In this document: positions 1 through 6,223 of the stretch, in pieces
Layout: every line of letters begins with the position of its first letter
Position numbering within the stretch: the stretch's first letter is position 1
Assembly: GCA_020426085.1 (NCBI GenBank)
Contig: JAGQQP010000265.1
Location: 1-6,223 of the forward strand
Direction of reading: 5' to 3'
Source of the DNA: Planctomycetaceae bacterium
Lineage (GTDB): Bacteria; Planctomycetota; Planctomycetia; Planctomycetales; Planctomycetaceae
Length of the DNA stretch: 6,223 bases
Program-made: the position numbers and the translations under genes
The notes under the pieces: model-generated
Database searches by the model: none
What the model saw: the letters and a program-made list of their open reading frames with translations, nothing else
What the model was told of the DNA's origin: nothing

Positions 1-2895
1 ATTGAACTCCGCGATGATGTCTACGAGGTCGATGAAGTCTGGTCGCGGATCCGGGATAAAATTGATGATGCCCGGGTCGAATTTCCAGCCGGTGCTGAAG
101 AGCCTGATTTTGAAGAACTGGAAGTCAAAGCCTATGCTTTGATCGTGGCGCTGGTGTGGGACAATCCCAATGCAGTCAACTATGCTGTGCTGCGTCGTTC
201 AGCCAAGCAGCTGGAAGATCGACTGCGGGCCATTTCCGGAACAGAAGACATCGATACCTTCGGAGATCCGGATGAAGAGATTGTGGTGGAAGTCCAGCCC
301 GATAAAATTGCTTCGCTGGGATTGAGCGTGACAGAAATTGCGCGGCAGGTGGAATCTTCTGATGCCAAGCTGACTGCCGGCCAGCTGCGTGGCACGAAAA
401 GCGATTTACTGATTGACGTCGACTCCGAACTGGATTCTCTGTCCCGCATCGCCAACACACCGGTGCAATTCGGTTCGGAAGGGCATTCCGTGCAACTGGG
501 AGATATTGCGACCATTCATAAAGGGGTGGCATTGCCGTTGAGCAGTCTGGTGATTGCGGACGGCAAGCCGGCTGTAACGCTGGGAATGTTTGTCCGGGAC
601 AGTGTGCGGATCGATCACTGGAGTCAGGCGGCGAAAGCGGCGCTGGCTGAGTTCGAACAGTCGCTGGCAGACGATGTGAGCGTCCAGACGCTGTTCGATC
701 AGAACCGCTATGTCGAGGCACGTCTCAGTGGGCTCGTCTGGAACCTGGTGCTGGGGGGAATGGCGGTGATTGCAGTGATTGTATTCATGATGGGGTGGCG
801 AAATGCGCTGGTGGTGGGAACCGCTTTGCCGCTATCCGCGTTCATGGTGCTGGCGGGACTGCGTTTCCTGGATATTCCTATTCATCAGATGTCGGTCACC
901 GGGTTGATCATCGCGCTGGGATTGCTGATTGACAATGCGATTGTAGTGGTCGATGAAGTCAGGGCCAAATTACACACCGGAATGGCTCCCGAGGATGCCG
1001 TAATCTCGACAGTGAAGCATCTGGCGATACCTTTACTGGGGTCGACATTAACGACGGTCCTGGCGTTTGCACCGATCGCGTTAATGCCTGGACCTGCAGG
1101 GGAATTTGTCGGCTCGATCGCCATCAGTGTGATTCTGGCGATCTGCAGTTCGTTCTTCCTGGCGATGACGGTGGTCCCTGCGATTGCGGCTCTGTTTGCT
1201 GATCCAACTGAAGATCCGGCACACGCACACTGGTGGCAGGTGGGTTTCAGTCATGCTGGTCTACGCGATATGTATCAGAAGTCGCTGGATTTTCTGTTTG
1301 CACGTCCCGTACTGGGGGTGGCATTGGGCTGCCTGCTGCCGATCTGTGGCTTTATCGTTGCTGGCTCGCTGCCCGAGCAGTTTTTTCCACCGGCAGACCG
1401 CGATCAGGTGAATATTGAACTGGAGCTGAATGCGCATGCTTCACTGGCAGAGACGCGGCAGACCATCGAAACGATTCGACAGGTCGTGCTGGAGCATCCC
1501 CAGGTGAAGGGGATCGAATGGTTTCTGGGAGAGAGTGCACCCCAGTTTTATTACAACATCGTTGCCAAACGCGAAAACGCTTCAAATTATGCACAGGCAC
1601 TCGTACAGTTAAACACTGCCGCGGGGGGCGAAGCGTTGATTCACGAATTGCAGCGGGAGCTGGATCGCAAGGTGCCTCATTCACGTGTGCTGGTGCGTCA
1701 GCTGGAGCAAGGGCCTCCCTTCGATGCACCCATTGAAGTCCGCCTGTTCGGACCCGACCTGCATCAGCTCAGTCAGAGTGGGGATGAACTGCGGACGATC
1801 TTGAGTCGCACGACGAATGTATTACATCACAAGGCGGAACTCGCCGATCCCCTGCCGAAACTGACTTTAAAGATCGACGAAGAACAGGCGCGACTGGCAG
1901 GGCTGGATCATGCGGAAATCTCGAACCAGTTGAATGCCGCTCTGGAAGGCTCCCTGGGGGGGAGTATCCTCGAAGAGACTGAAGAACTGCCCGTACGAAT
2001 CCGCGTTCCACAGGCGCGGAGGGGGGCGATCAACGAGATTGCTTCACTGCAACTGATCTCCAGTAAAAAGAGCGAAGACGGACAGCCTCAGTTTGTGCCG
2101 TTAACGGCGATTGCCAAAGTCAAAATGTCCTCTGAAGTCGCCGCCATTTCACACTTCAATGGTGAGCGGATGAATGAAGTGCAGGCTTATCTGAAAGCGG
2201 GGGTTCTGCCTGCTGAGGCTCTCGCAGAATTTCAGTCGAAAATGAAACAGGCCGGATTTGAACTGCCGCCCGGCTATCGACTGGAGTGGGGGGGAGAAGC
2301 ATCCAAGCGGGATGATGCCGTTGGTAATCTGATGGCAAATGTCGGCGTACTGATGGTCCTGATGGTGGCGACGCTGGTGTTGTCTTTCTCTTCCTTTCGC
2401 GTAGCAGCGCTGGTGGGAACGGTTGGTATCCTTTCCATTGGTCTGGGGCTGGGGATGCTCTGGCTGTTCGGATTTCCCTTTGGTTTTATGGCGATTGTCG
2501 GTTCGATGGGACTGGCGGGGGTCGCGATTAACGATGCGATTGTGGTGCTGGCTGAACTGCGAGCCAACCCCGAAGCCCGCAAAGGGAACCGGATCGTAGT
2601 CCGCGATGTTGTATTGCGTTCGACACGGCATGTGGTCGCCACTTCACTCACAACGGTCGCCGGTTTTGCACCGCTGGTTATTGCGGGAGGCGGTTTCTGG
2701 CCTCCGCTGGCGATTACGATTGCCGGTGGTGTCGGCGGCGCGACGCTGCTGGCGCTCTACTATATTCCCTCGGCTTACATTCTGGTGATGTGCCGCCAGT
2801 GTCCGCTTCGCGCGACAGCCAGTGAACCGGCGCAGGCAGACAGCGAGGCAACCCTGTTCTCAAAACTGAAAGACCGTTTGCCGGTATTACGCTGA
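1..2895 (+). CDS. RND-family efflux transporter permease subunit (HAE1/AcrB-like), 5' partial
   Basis: This is an inner-membrane proton-driven efflux permease, expected to work in a tripartite complex with a periplasmic adaptor and an outer-membrane channel. The frame is open from base 1, so the TTG at 139 is not a real start. 964 residues are visible against roughly 1,020-1,050 for the family, so about 80-90 N-terminal residues (TM1 and the start of the first porter domain) lie upstream. Numbering from the left edge: porter residues to about 240, TM2-TM6 about 244-390, TM7 about 436-458 followed by an FFPPADR motif that opens the second periplasmic loop, then TM8-TM12 about 778-920. TM4 carries LLIDNAIVVVDEV (Asp311, Asn312) and TM10 carries VAINDAIVVLAEL (Asn844, Asp845). 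A Thr aligned with AcrB Thr978 is at 881. The TM4 motif fits drug/hydrophobe exporters better than heavy-metal CzcA/CusA pumps. No adaptor or channel gene follows; they may lie upstream. The substrate cannot be read from sequence. Confidence 0.95.
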   Translation: MELRDDVYEVDEVWSRIRDKIDDARVEFPAGAEEPDFEELEVKAYALIVALVWDNPNAVNYAVLRRSAKQLEDRLRAISGTEDIDTFGDPDEEIVVEVQPDKIASLGLSVTEIARQVESSDAKLTAGQLRGTKSDLLIDVDSELDSLSRIANTPVQFGSEGHSVQLGDIATIHKGVALPLSSLVIADGKPAVTLGMFVRDSVRIDHWSQAAKAALAEFEQSLADDVSVQTLFDQNRYVEARLSGLVWNLVLGGMAVIAVIVFMMGWRNALVVGTALPLSAFMVLAGLRFLDIPIHQMSVTGLIIALGLLIDNAIVVVDEVRAKLHTGMAPEDAVISTVKHLAIPLLGSTLTTVLAFAPIALMPGPAGEFVGSIAISVILAICSSFFLAMTVVPAIAALFADPTEDPAHAHWWQVGFSHAGLRDMYQKSLDFLFARPVLGVALGCLLPICGFIVAGSLPEQFFPPADRDQVNIELELNAHASLAETRQTIETIRQVVLEHPQVKGIEWFLGESAPQFYYNIVAKRENASNYAQALVQLNTAAGGEALIHELQRELDRKVPHSRVLVRQLEQGPPFDAPIEVRLFGPDLHQLSQSGDELRTILSRTTNVLHHKAELADPLPKLTLKIDEEQARLAGLDHAEISNQLNAALEGSLGGSILEETEELPVRIRVPQARRGAINEIASLQLISSKKSEDGQPQFVPLTAIAKVKMSSEVAAISHFNGERMNEVQAYLKAGVLPAEALAEFQSKMKQAGFELPPGYRLEWGGEASKRDDAVGNLMANVGVLMVLMVATLVLSFSSFRVAALVGTVGILSIGLGLGMLWLFGFPFGFMAIVGSMGLAGVAINDAIVVLAELRANPEARKGNRIVVRDVVLRSTRHVVATSLTTVAGFAPLVIAGGGFWPPLAITIAGGVGGATLLALYYIPSAYILVMCRQCPLRATASEPAQADSEATLFSKLKDRLPVLR

Positions 2896-2994
2896 AAAAA
2901 TGATGGACGCGAAAACATTCAATTCTGTATCATGGAGCGGTAATGATTAATTTCGATCACGTTTCATTTCATGGAAAGATTGTCAGGTGTTCTC
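2896..2994 (+). other. Intergenic gap between RND permease and sialidase-family gene
   Basis: The 99 bases hold no clear hairpin terminator and no strong promoter. A weak sigma70-like pair can be drawn, TTCAAT at 2918-2923 and AATGAT at 2942-2947 with an 18-base spacer, but the matches are only 3/6 and 4/6. Whether the downstream gene has its own promoter is therefore open. The spacing is long for tight translational coupling, and the product is functionally unrelated to the pump. Confidence 0.35.
2985..2989 (+). promoter_or_regulatory. Ribosome binding site deciding the sialidase-family start
   Basis: AGGTG lies 5 bases before the ATG at 2995 and matches the anti-Shine-Dalgarno core. The in-frame ATG at 2971 is preceded by a pyrimidine-rich stretch with no purine-rich site. 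This favours 2995 as the start. Confidence 0.5.
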
Positions 2995-4092
2995 ATGCGT
3001 ATTTTCATGTTTTGTTTTGCAGTATTCGTGCTGACTTATGTCTGTCATTCAGAACTTATTGCAGAAGAACCGCATGTTCTTAAGCAGGTGGTTGCTGTCG
3101 AAAATGTTTGTGCCTGGCCTAATCTGACGTTGCTGCCGGACGGAACAATCATCGCAGTCTTTCACAATCAGCCCAGTCACGGACAGCAGGAGGGAGATGT
3201 TGACTGCTGGGCCAGTCCTGATGGCATAAACTGGGAGAAACGCAGCACAGTAACACAGCATGAGCCAAACACTGTGAGAATGAATCATGCGACGGGACTG
3301 GCGAAGAATGGCGATCTGATTGTGCTTTGTTCCGGTTGGAGTAATCTCAAACAGTCCGAGCGCCCTAAACAAGCGGCATTCCGAGATGATATCTTGCGAA
3401 GCTGGGTGCTGCGGTCCAGTGACGGGGGACGCACATGGACGAAAACGGAAGCTTTTCCTCCAGCAGAAGCAGGCTGGTCTGAATATATCCCCTTCGGTGA
3501 TATCTGGGTCGGCGCAGATGGTGCATTGCACGTCTCCTGTTATCAGGGGGAATTTAAAGATCCCCGCCAGTCAACCAGAACGAAAGGCTGGAAATCATCA
3601 CATTTAAAAAGCGACGATGACGGCCGAACCTGGAGTGTAGTTTCCGTGATTGGTCCGGCACACAATGAAACGGACTTGTTTTATCTGGGTGGTAAAAACT
3701 GGCTGGCGGCAGCGCGCATCGACAAAATGGAACTGATTCGCAGCACTGATAACGGAGTGACCTGGCAGAAACCGCAACCTGTGACCGGACGCAATGAAAT
3801 CAACGGACACCTGACCCGTTTGAAAGACGGACGCCTGCTGCTCAGTTACGGCATTCGTGTGAACGGAGAGCGGGGTGTTTGCGCGAAACTCAGTAGCGAT
3901 GAAGGACAAACCTGGAGTGAACCGCTCCGGATCTCTCATACAGCTGATGGCGGTGATTGCGGTTATCCATCCAGTATCCAGAAGGAAAACGGTGAGATTG
4001 TGACAGCCTGGTATTCCAGTGACTCGCCACAACATAGAGGATATCATCTTGGCGTGACGGTCTGGAAAGTGCCTGATGTAAACTCGAAATAA
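2995..4092 (+). CDS. Secreted sialidase-family (BNR/Asp-box beta-propeller) protein
   Basis: The product is 365 residues from ATG 2995 (373 if ATG 2971 is used). It starts MRIFMFCFAVFVLTYV, a short basic n-region plus hydrophobic core typical of a Sec signal peptide, with likely cleavage near LIA/EE at about residue 23. No lipobox is present. Five Asp-box repeats are visible: SPDGINW (74-80), SSDGGRTW (141-148), SDDDGRTW (206-213), STDNGVTW (250-257) and SSDEGQTW (300-307). They mark successive blades of a six-bladed sialidase-type propeller. Near the C-terminus CGYPSS (322-327) resembles the segment carrying the catalytic Tyr in sialidases. The N-terminal Arg-Ile-Pro motif is not seen; the equivalent segment reads CAWPN (39-43). 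The fold is well supported, but sialic acid hydrolysis is not; it could act on another glycan or be a non-catalytic propeller. It stands alone, with no transporter, sulfatase or other carbohydrate gene beside it here. Confidence 0.9.
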   Translation: MRIFMFCFAVFVLTYVCHSELIAEEPHVLKQVVAVENVCAWPNLTLLPDGTIIAVFHNQPSHGQQEGDVDCWASPDGINWEKRSTVTQHEPNTVRMNHATGLAKNGDLIVLCSGWSNLKQSERPKQAAFRDDILRSWVLRSSDGGRTWTKTEAFPPAEAGWSEYIPFGDIWVGADGALHVSCYQGEFKDPRQSTRTKGWKSSHLKSDDDGRTWSVVSVIGPAHNETDLFYLGGKNWLAAARIDKMELIRSTDNGVTWQKPQPVTGRNEINGHLTRLKDGRLLLSYGIRVNGERGVCAKLSSDEGQTWSEPLRISHTADGGDCGYPSSIQKENGEIVTAWYSSDSPQHRGYHLGVTVWKVPDVNSK

Positions 4093-4203
4093 ACAGACAA
4101 GCGGACCTTTGTTTGCGATTCCAGTCTGTCACAACAGAAACTTTTCTGGCATCGATTGTGAGCTTCCGAAGGCTTACTCTCCGTCTACAAATTCATTTCT
4201 TTT

Positions 4204-4213
4204 AAGTTAACTT
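4204..4213. repeat. 10-bp perfect palindrome AAGTTAACTT
   Basis: The two 5-base halves AAGTT and AACTT are exact reverse complements with no spacer. It sits in the AT-rich zone about 195 bases before the preferred DUF3179 start and partly overlaps the first copy of the CTTTCCAAA direct repeat. It could be an operator half-site pair, but a 10-bp AT-rich palindrome can arise by chance. Confidence 0.25.
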
Positions 4214-4257
4214 TCCAAACGAACTCTTCACAAAAAATTCAAAAATTGCTTTCCAAA
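4211..4257 (+). repeat. Direct repeat CTTTCCAAA, two copies
   Basis: Exact 9-base copies lie at 4211-4219 and 4249-4257, 38 bases apart start to start, which is between three and four helical turns. Three A-tracts lie between or beside them. Together they might be a protein-binding or curved-DNA element upstream of the DUF3179 gene; chance similarity in AT-rich sequence is a real alternative. Confidence 0.3.
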
Positions 4258-4408
4258 AATCCTGGCAACTTTGTATTGTCTAAGCTTGAGTCAGTTCCTG
4301 ATTGCGAATTTCTTCGTCGCGTTTATCTGCTTCTATTCTGATTGTGTCTTAAAGATTGCATGTCAAGCCTCGAGAGATGCAGTCGATCTTCATACGAAAG
4401 CGCTTGTA

Positions 4409-5548
4409 ATGGATTCCTCTCATCCAAGTGAGGAGTTGACGGTTCAGGATCCGTCGACTAATTCCTCATCTGCGACTGCTTCAACTGATAAGCCATCACA
4501 GCCGGCATTACTGTTAATTGCCTTTTCAGGTCTGTTGTTCGCTGGCTGGTACGCGTGGGTCAATCAGGTCTATTTTCTGGCGTTCTGGCAGAATCGTCCT
4601 GTGGCCTCTCTGACACACAAACCTGAGTTCAATGTGGATGGTCTGATACTGTCACGCGATGAAATTATCAGCGCACACATTCCTAAAGATGGAATACCCG
4701 CTTTAACGGTTCCTGACTTTGTTCAAGTCAAAGAAGCGACGTTTATGAAACCAGATGATCGTGTGGCGGGAGTCTGTTTTGAAGGCGAAGCCCGAGCTTA
4801 TCCACTTAAAATCCTGGACTGGCACGAAGTCGTGAATGACCAGATTGGAGAGACGTCATTCATCGTGACCTATTGTCCTTTGAGTGATTCACTGGCAGTT
4901 TATAATGGACAGGGACCTGGCGGAAAAATTGAGTTCGGAATCTCGGGTTATCTTTTTAATAGTAATCAACTGTTGTATGACCGTACCGGATCCGGCGAGA
5001 GAGATGGGCTCTGGTCGCAGATGATGTCTCAGGCAATTTGTGGCCCGCGAGTACAGGAAACGCTCATGTCTTTGCCGGTAGAACTGACGACATGGCAAGA
5101 CTGGCAGCAACGCTACCCCGATACGAAGGTCCTTTCAAAGGAGACCGGTTTTCCCTTTGAGTATCAATCGGGAACTTACGCCGAGTATCTGGAGAATGAC
5201 AGATTGCTGTTTGAAGTCAGCAGGCAGGATCTCCGCCTTCCGAAAAAAACACCACTACTGGGGATCTGGGCAGGAGACCGAAAACGGGCTTATCCCGTGA
5301 CCGCTTATCAACACCTGAAAGAAGTAACAGAGTGGGAAGAGGAACTGAATGGGAAAAAATTCACACTGGCGTATCACCCGGAAGCAAAATCATTGCGAGT
5401 CGTGAAGTCGGAGGCAGGACTCAACTGGATGTATGCCCTGTGGTTTGCCTGGTATGCTTTTTACCCCGATACAGAGGTCTATCCCGAATCAGAATATGCT
5501 GTTGCGAATGAAGTAGAAAAGCCGGCTCTTAAACTCCTCGCGGATTGA
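4409..5548 (+). CDS. DUF3179 domain-containing protein, membrane-anchored
   Basis: The product is 379 residues from ATG 4409. The biochemical role of DUF3179 is not known to me. A Ser/Thr-rich, presumably cytoplasmic tail (1-32) precedes one hydrophobic segment (about 33-59), so the domain probably faces outside the inner membrane. Family hallmarks run in order: YPLKILDWHEVVND (131-144), VTYCPLSDS (153-161), GISGYLFNSNQLLYDR (177-192), LWSQ (201-204), AICGP (209-213) and the C-terminal WFAWYAFYPDTEVY (345-358). The protein is therefore full length. The motif usually remembered as CPLC reads CPLS here (Cys156, Ser159); other cysteines are 123 and 211. ATG 4409 is the first in-frame ATG and has a weak GAAAG site 8 bases upstream. 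A TTG at 4271 would add 46 residues with a hydrophobic stretch, which I consider less likely. The gene stands alone and is convergent with the next one. Confidence 0.9.
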   Translation: MDSSHPSEELTVQDPSTNSSSATASTDKPSQPALLLIAFSGLLFAGWYAWVNQVYFLAFWQNRPVASLTHKPEFNVDGLILSRDEIISAHIPKDGIPALTVPDFVQVKEATFMKPDDRVAGVCFEGEARAYPLKILDWHEVVNDQIGETSFIVTYCPLSDSLAVYNGQGPGGKIEFGISGYLFNSNQLLYDRTGSGERDGLWSQMMSQAICGPRVQETLMSLPVELTTWQDWQQRYPDTKVLSKETGFPFEYQSGTYAEYLENDRLLFEVSRQDLRLPKKTPLLGIWAGDRKRAYPVTAYQHLKEVTEWEEELNGKKFTLAYHPEAKSLRVVKSEAGLNWMYALWFAWYAFYPDTEVYPESEYAVANEVEKPALKLLAD

Positions 5549-5552
5549 GAGT

Positions 5553-5573
5553 GTGCTGCTGAAACAGCATCAC
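5553..5573. terminator. Small hairpin after DUF3179 stop
   Basis: GTG-C-TGCTG pairs with CAGCA-T-CAC around an AAA loop: five base pairs, one C-T mismatch, then three more base pairs. It begins four bases after the TGA. There is no T-run, so it may be an accessory stem stabilising the transcript end or part of a composite terminator with the larger stem downstream. Confidence 0.35.
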
Positions 5574-5577
5574 GAAC

Positions 5578-5612
5578 TCCCTCTGGTCACTGATTTTGAA
5601 TGACCAGAGGGA
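5578..5612. terminator. Perfect 12-bp inverted repeat, probable bidirectional terminator
   Basis: TCCCTCTGGTCA (5578-5589) and TGACCAGAGGGA (5601-5612) are exact reverse complements around an 11-base loop. The stem lies 29 bases after the + strand DUF3179 stop and 17 bases after the minus-strand PQQ-like stop, which is where a shared terminator for convergent genes is expected. Neither side has a U-tract, so it is not a textbook intrinsic terminator; it may end transcripts weakly, block 3' exonucleases, or depend on Rho. Confidence 0.65.
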
Positions 5613-5629
5613 AACATGAAAGAGCGGTA

Positions 5630-6223
5630 TTATTTCTTGAGATTGACGCGAACCAGTTCCTTGTCGTTTCGGGCGAAGAGAGACTGATTGGCGAACGCCG
5701 GATGACTCCAGACAACGGGGCGTCCGAACGCTTCATTGGTTGGTTCCAGCACATGGAAACGGCTGATTTCTTTGTAACCTTCCGGAGTGAGATCAGCGAG
5801 AATCAGATCTCCTTTTTCCGTGAACAGGAAAAAATGCGCATCATGTTTCACAATAAAGGCGGTTGCATGTCGATCGCGTCGGCCTGCATTAGTGACGTCT
5901 TTGGTTGACCAGCGTCGACTGCCATCTTTCAGATTGACGGCCACAAAATCACCCGACTGAATATTGCTGCCATAAACGGTATCGCCAACGATATAGGGAG
6001 TGCTGTTGCAACAGAATAGAGCGGAACGCGATTTCCCTTTCCAGACGACTTCTGCAGCAGGTTGTTCGTCTCCCTTAAGTTTGATCCAGGCGGCTTCGTC
6101 ACCGATCGCAGAGACATAGAGAAAGTCTCCCTGTTGTCGGGGGACTGTCACAGACATTCCATAACCGGGTTTGAGGGGGAGTGACCAGTAGACTTTGCCG
6201 GTTTTGGGATTCAACGAGTTTAA
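5630..6223 (-). CDS. PQQ-binding-like (BamB-type) beta-propeller repeat protein, 5' partial
   Basis: The frame is open to the right edge, so the gene starts beyond the window; the TTG at 6214 is not a credible start. 197 C-terminal residues are visible. Propeller strands show the Trp-docking type signature: LNPKTGKVYW (4-13) and VAVNLKDGSRRW (94-105), followed by LILADLTPEGYKEISR (140-155) and the closing strand ARNDKELVRVNLKK (184-197). The STPYIVGDTVYGS segment (74-86) leading into the second repeat is typical of BamB-like proteins annotated as PQQ-like in planctomycetes. These are usually secreted or periplasmic, with about 400-450 residues, so roughly half is seen. PQQ-dependent dehydrogenase activity is not supported by anything visible, and a structural or binding role is as likely. 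The base sequence ends in a clean TAA and a shared hairpin lies just after it. Confidence 0.88.
   Translation of the reverse strand, partial: LNSLNPKTGKVYWSLPLKPGYGMSVTVPRQQGDFLYVSAIGDEAAWIKLKGDEQPAAEVVWKGKSRSALFCCNSTPYIVGDTVYGSNIQSGDFVAVNLKDGSRRWSTKDVTNAGRRDRHATAFIVKHDAHFFLFTEKGDLILADLTPEGYKEISRFHVLEPTNEAFGRPVVWSHPAFANQSLFARNDKELVRVNLKK

Larger units (their letters stand above)
4093..4408 (+). other. AT-rich intergenic region upstream of DUF3179 gene
   Basis: No gene is supported in these 316 bases. The first part has only weak terminator-like structure: ACAGAC at 4093-4098 pairs with GTCTGT at 4124-4129 across a 25-base loop, and CAGAA/TTCTG form a small hairpin at 4135-4148; neither is followed by a T-run. 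Around 4190-4260 the sequence is AT-rich, with a perfect 10-bp palindrome AAGTTAACTT (4204-4213), a 9-bp direct repeat CTTTCCAAA (4211-4219 and 4249-4257), and A-tracts at 4232-4237, 4241-4245 and 4255-4259. This is the likely promoter/regulatory zone for the DUF3179 gene, but no good -35/-10 pair could be fixed. From 4211 on, the DUF3179 frame is also open, which leaves an upstream TTG start possible. Confidence 0.5.
5549..5629. other. Gap between convergent genes
   Basis: The 81 bases separate the TGA of the DUF3179 gene from the stop of the PQQ-like gene on the other strand. They contain two adjacent hairpins, listed separately, and nothing else recognisable. Confidence 0.6.

Noticed and set aside
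1352..2651. Several 60-160 residue frames on the minus strand inside the RND gene.
   Set aside because: They are rich in Arg, Pro, Ser and His as expected for antisense reading of a GC-rich membrane-protein gene, and the + strand gene is unambiguous.
4093..4148. Possible small RNA or tRNA-like element after the sialidase-family gene.
   Set aside because: The only pairings are a 6-bp stem with a 25-base loop and a 5-bp AT-rich hairpin; no cloverleaf, T-loop or conserved RNA motif can be drawn.
4262..4280. Sigma54-like promoter, CTGGCA followed by TTG.
   Set aside because: The nearest TTG triplets are three bases too close or two bases too far for the fixed -24/-12 spacing.
5546..5573. TGA stop of the DUF3179 gene followed closely by a hairpin, as if it were a selenocysteine codon with a SECIS element.
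   Set aside because: The frame would continue only 14 codons to another TGA, the family's C-terminal hallmark is already complete before the stop, and the hairpin is small and fits a transcript-end role better.
5600..5908. 102-residue open frame on the + strand over the PQQ-like gene.
   Set aside because: It overlaps almost entirely the antisense of a clear propeller gene, includes the terminator stem in its first codons, and its translation resembles no family.
6008..6013. Adjacent cysteines (residues 71-72 of the visible PQQ-like protein), recalling the vicinal disulfide of quinoprotein alcohol dehydrogenases.
   Set aside because: The surrounding sequence is that of a BamB-like inter-blade segment and shows no other PQQ-enzyme active-site motif; the CC pair alone is not evidence.

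Overview
The window looks like a piece of a planctomycete chromosome, plausibly of the Gimesia/Rubinisphaera type. This is inferred from gene content: a BNR/Asp-box sialidase-family protein with a secretion signal, a membrane-anchored DUF3179 protein and a BamB/PQQ-like beta-propeller protein together form a repertoire common in that phylum. No marker gene is present to prove it. The arrangement is ordinary chromosomal, with no transposase, integrase, CRISPR array, tRNA or rRNA seen.

Layout. Positions 1-2895 (+) carry most of an RND-superfamily inner-membrane efflux permease whose N-terminus lies before the window. After a 99-base gap, 2995-4092 (+) encodes a secreted Asp-box beta-propeller of the sialidase family. 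A 316-base, AT-rich stretch (4093-4408) follows and probably holds the promoter for the next gene. Positions 4409-5548 (+) encode a complete DUF3179 protein with one N-terminal membrane anchor. Positions 5630-6223 (-) hold the C-terminal part of a PQQ-like beta-propeller protein, convergent with the DUF3179 gene and running off the right edge. Two hairpins lie in the 81-base gap between the convergent stops; the larger has a perfect 12-bp stem and is the best terminator candidate in the window.

The genes do not form an obvious pathway or operon. The spacings are long and the functions unrelated: export of small molecules, extracytoplasmic glycan-related or binding propeller, unknown envelope protein, and another extracytoplasmic propeller. 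The common theme is only that all four products act at or outside the inner membrane.

I did not find a convincing undescribed system. The most specific oddities are the Ser in place of the expected second Cys in the DUF3179 motif (CPLS), and the altered charge relay of the RND pump (Asp-Asn in TM4 and Asn-Asp in TM10 instead of Asp-Asp and Lys-Asn).
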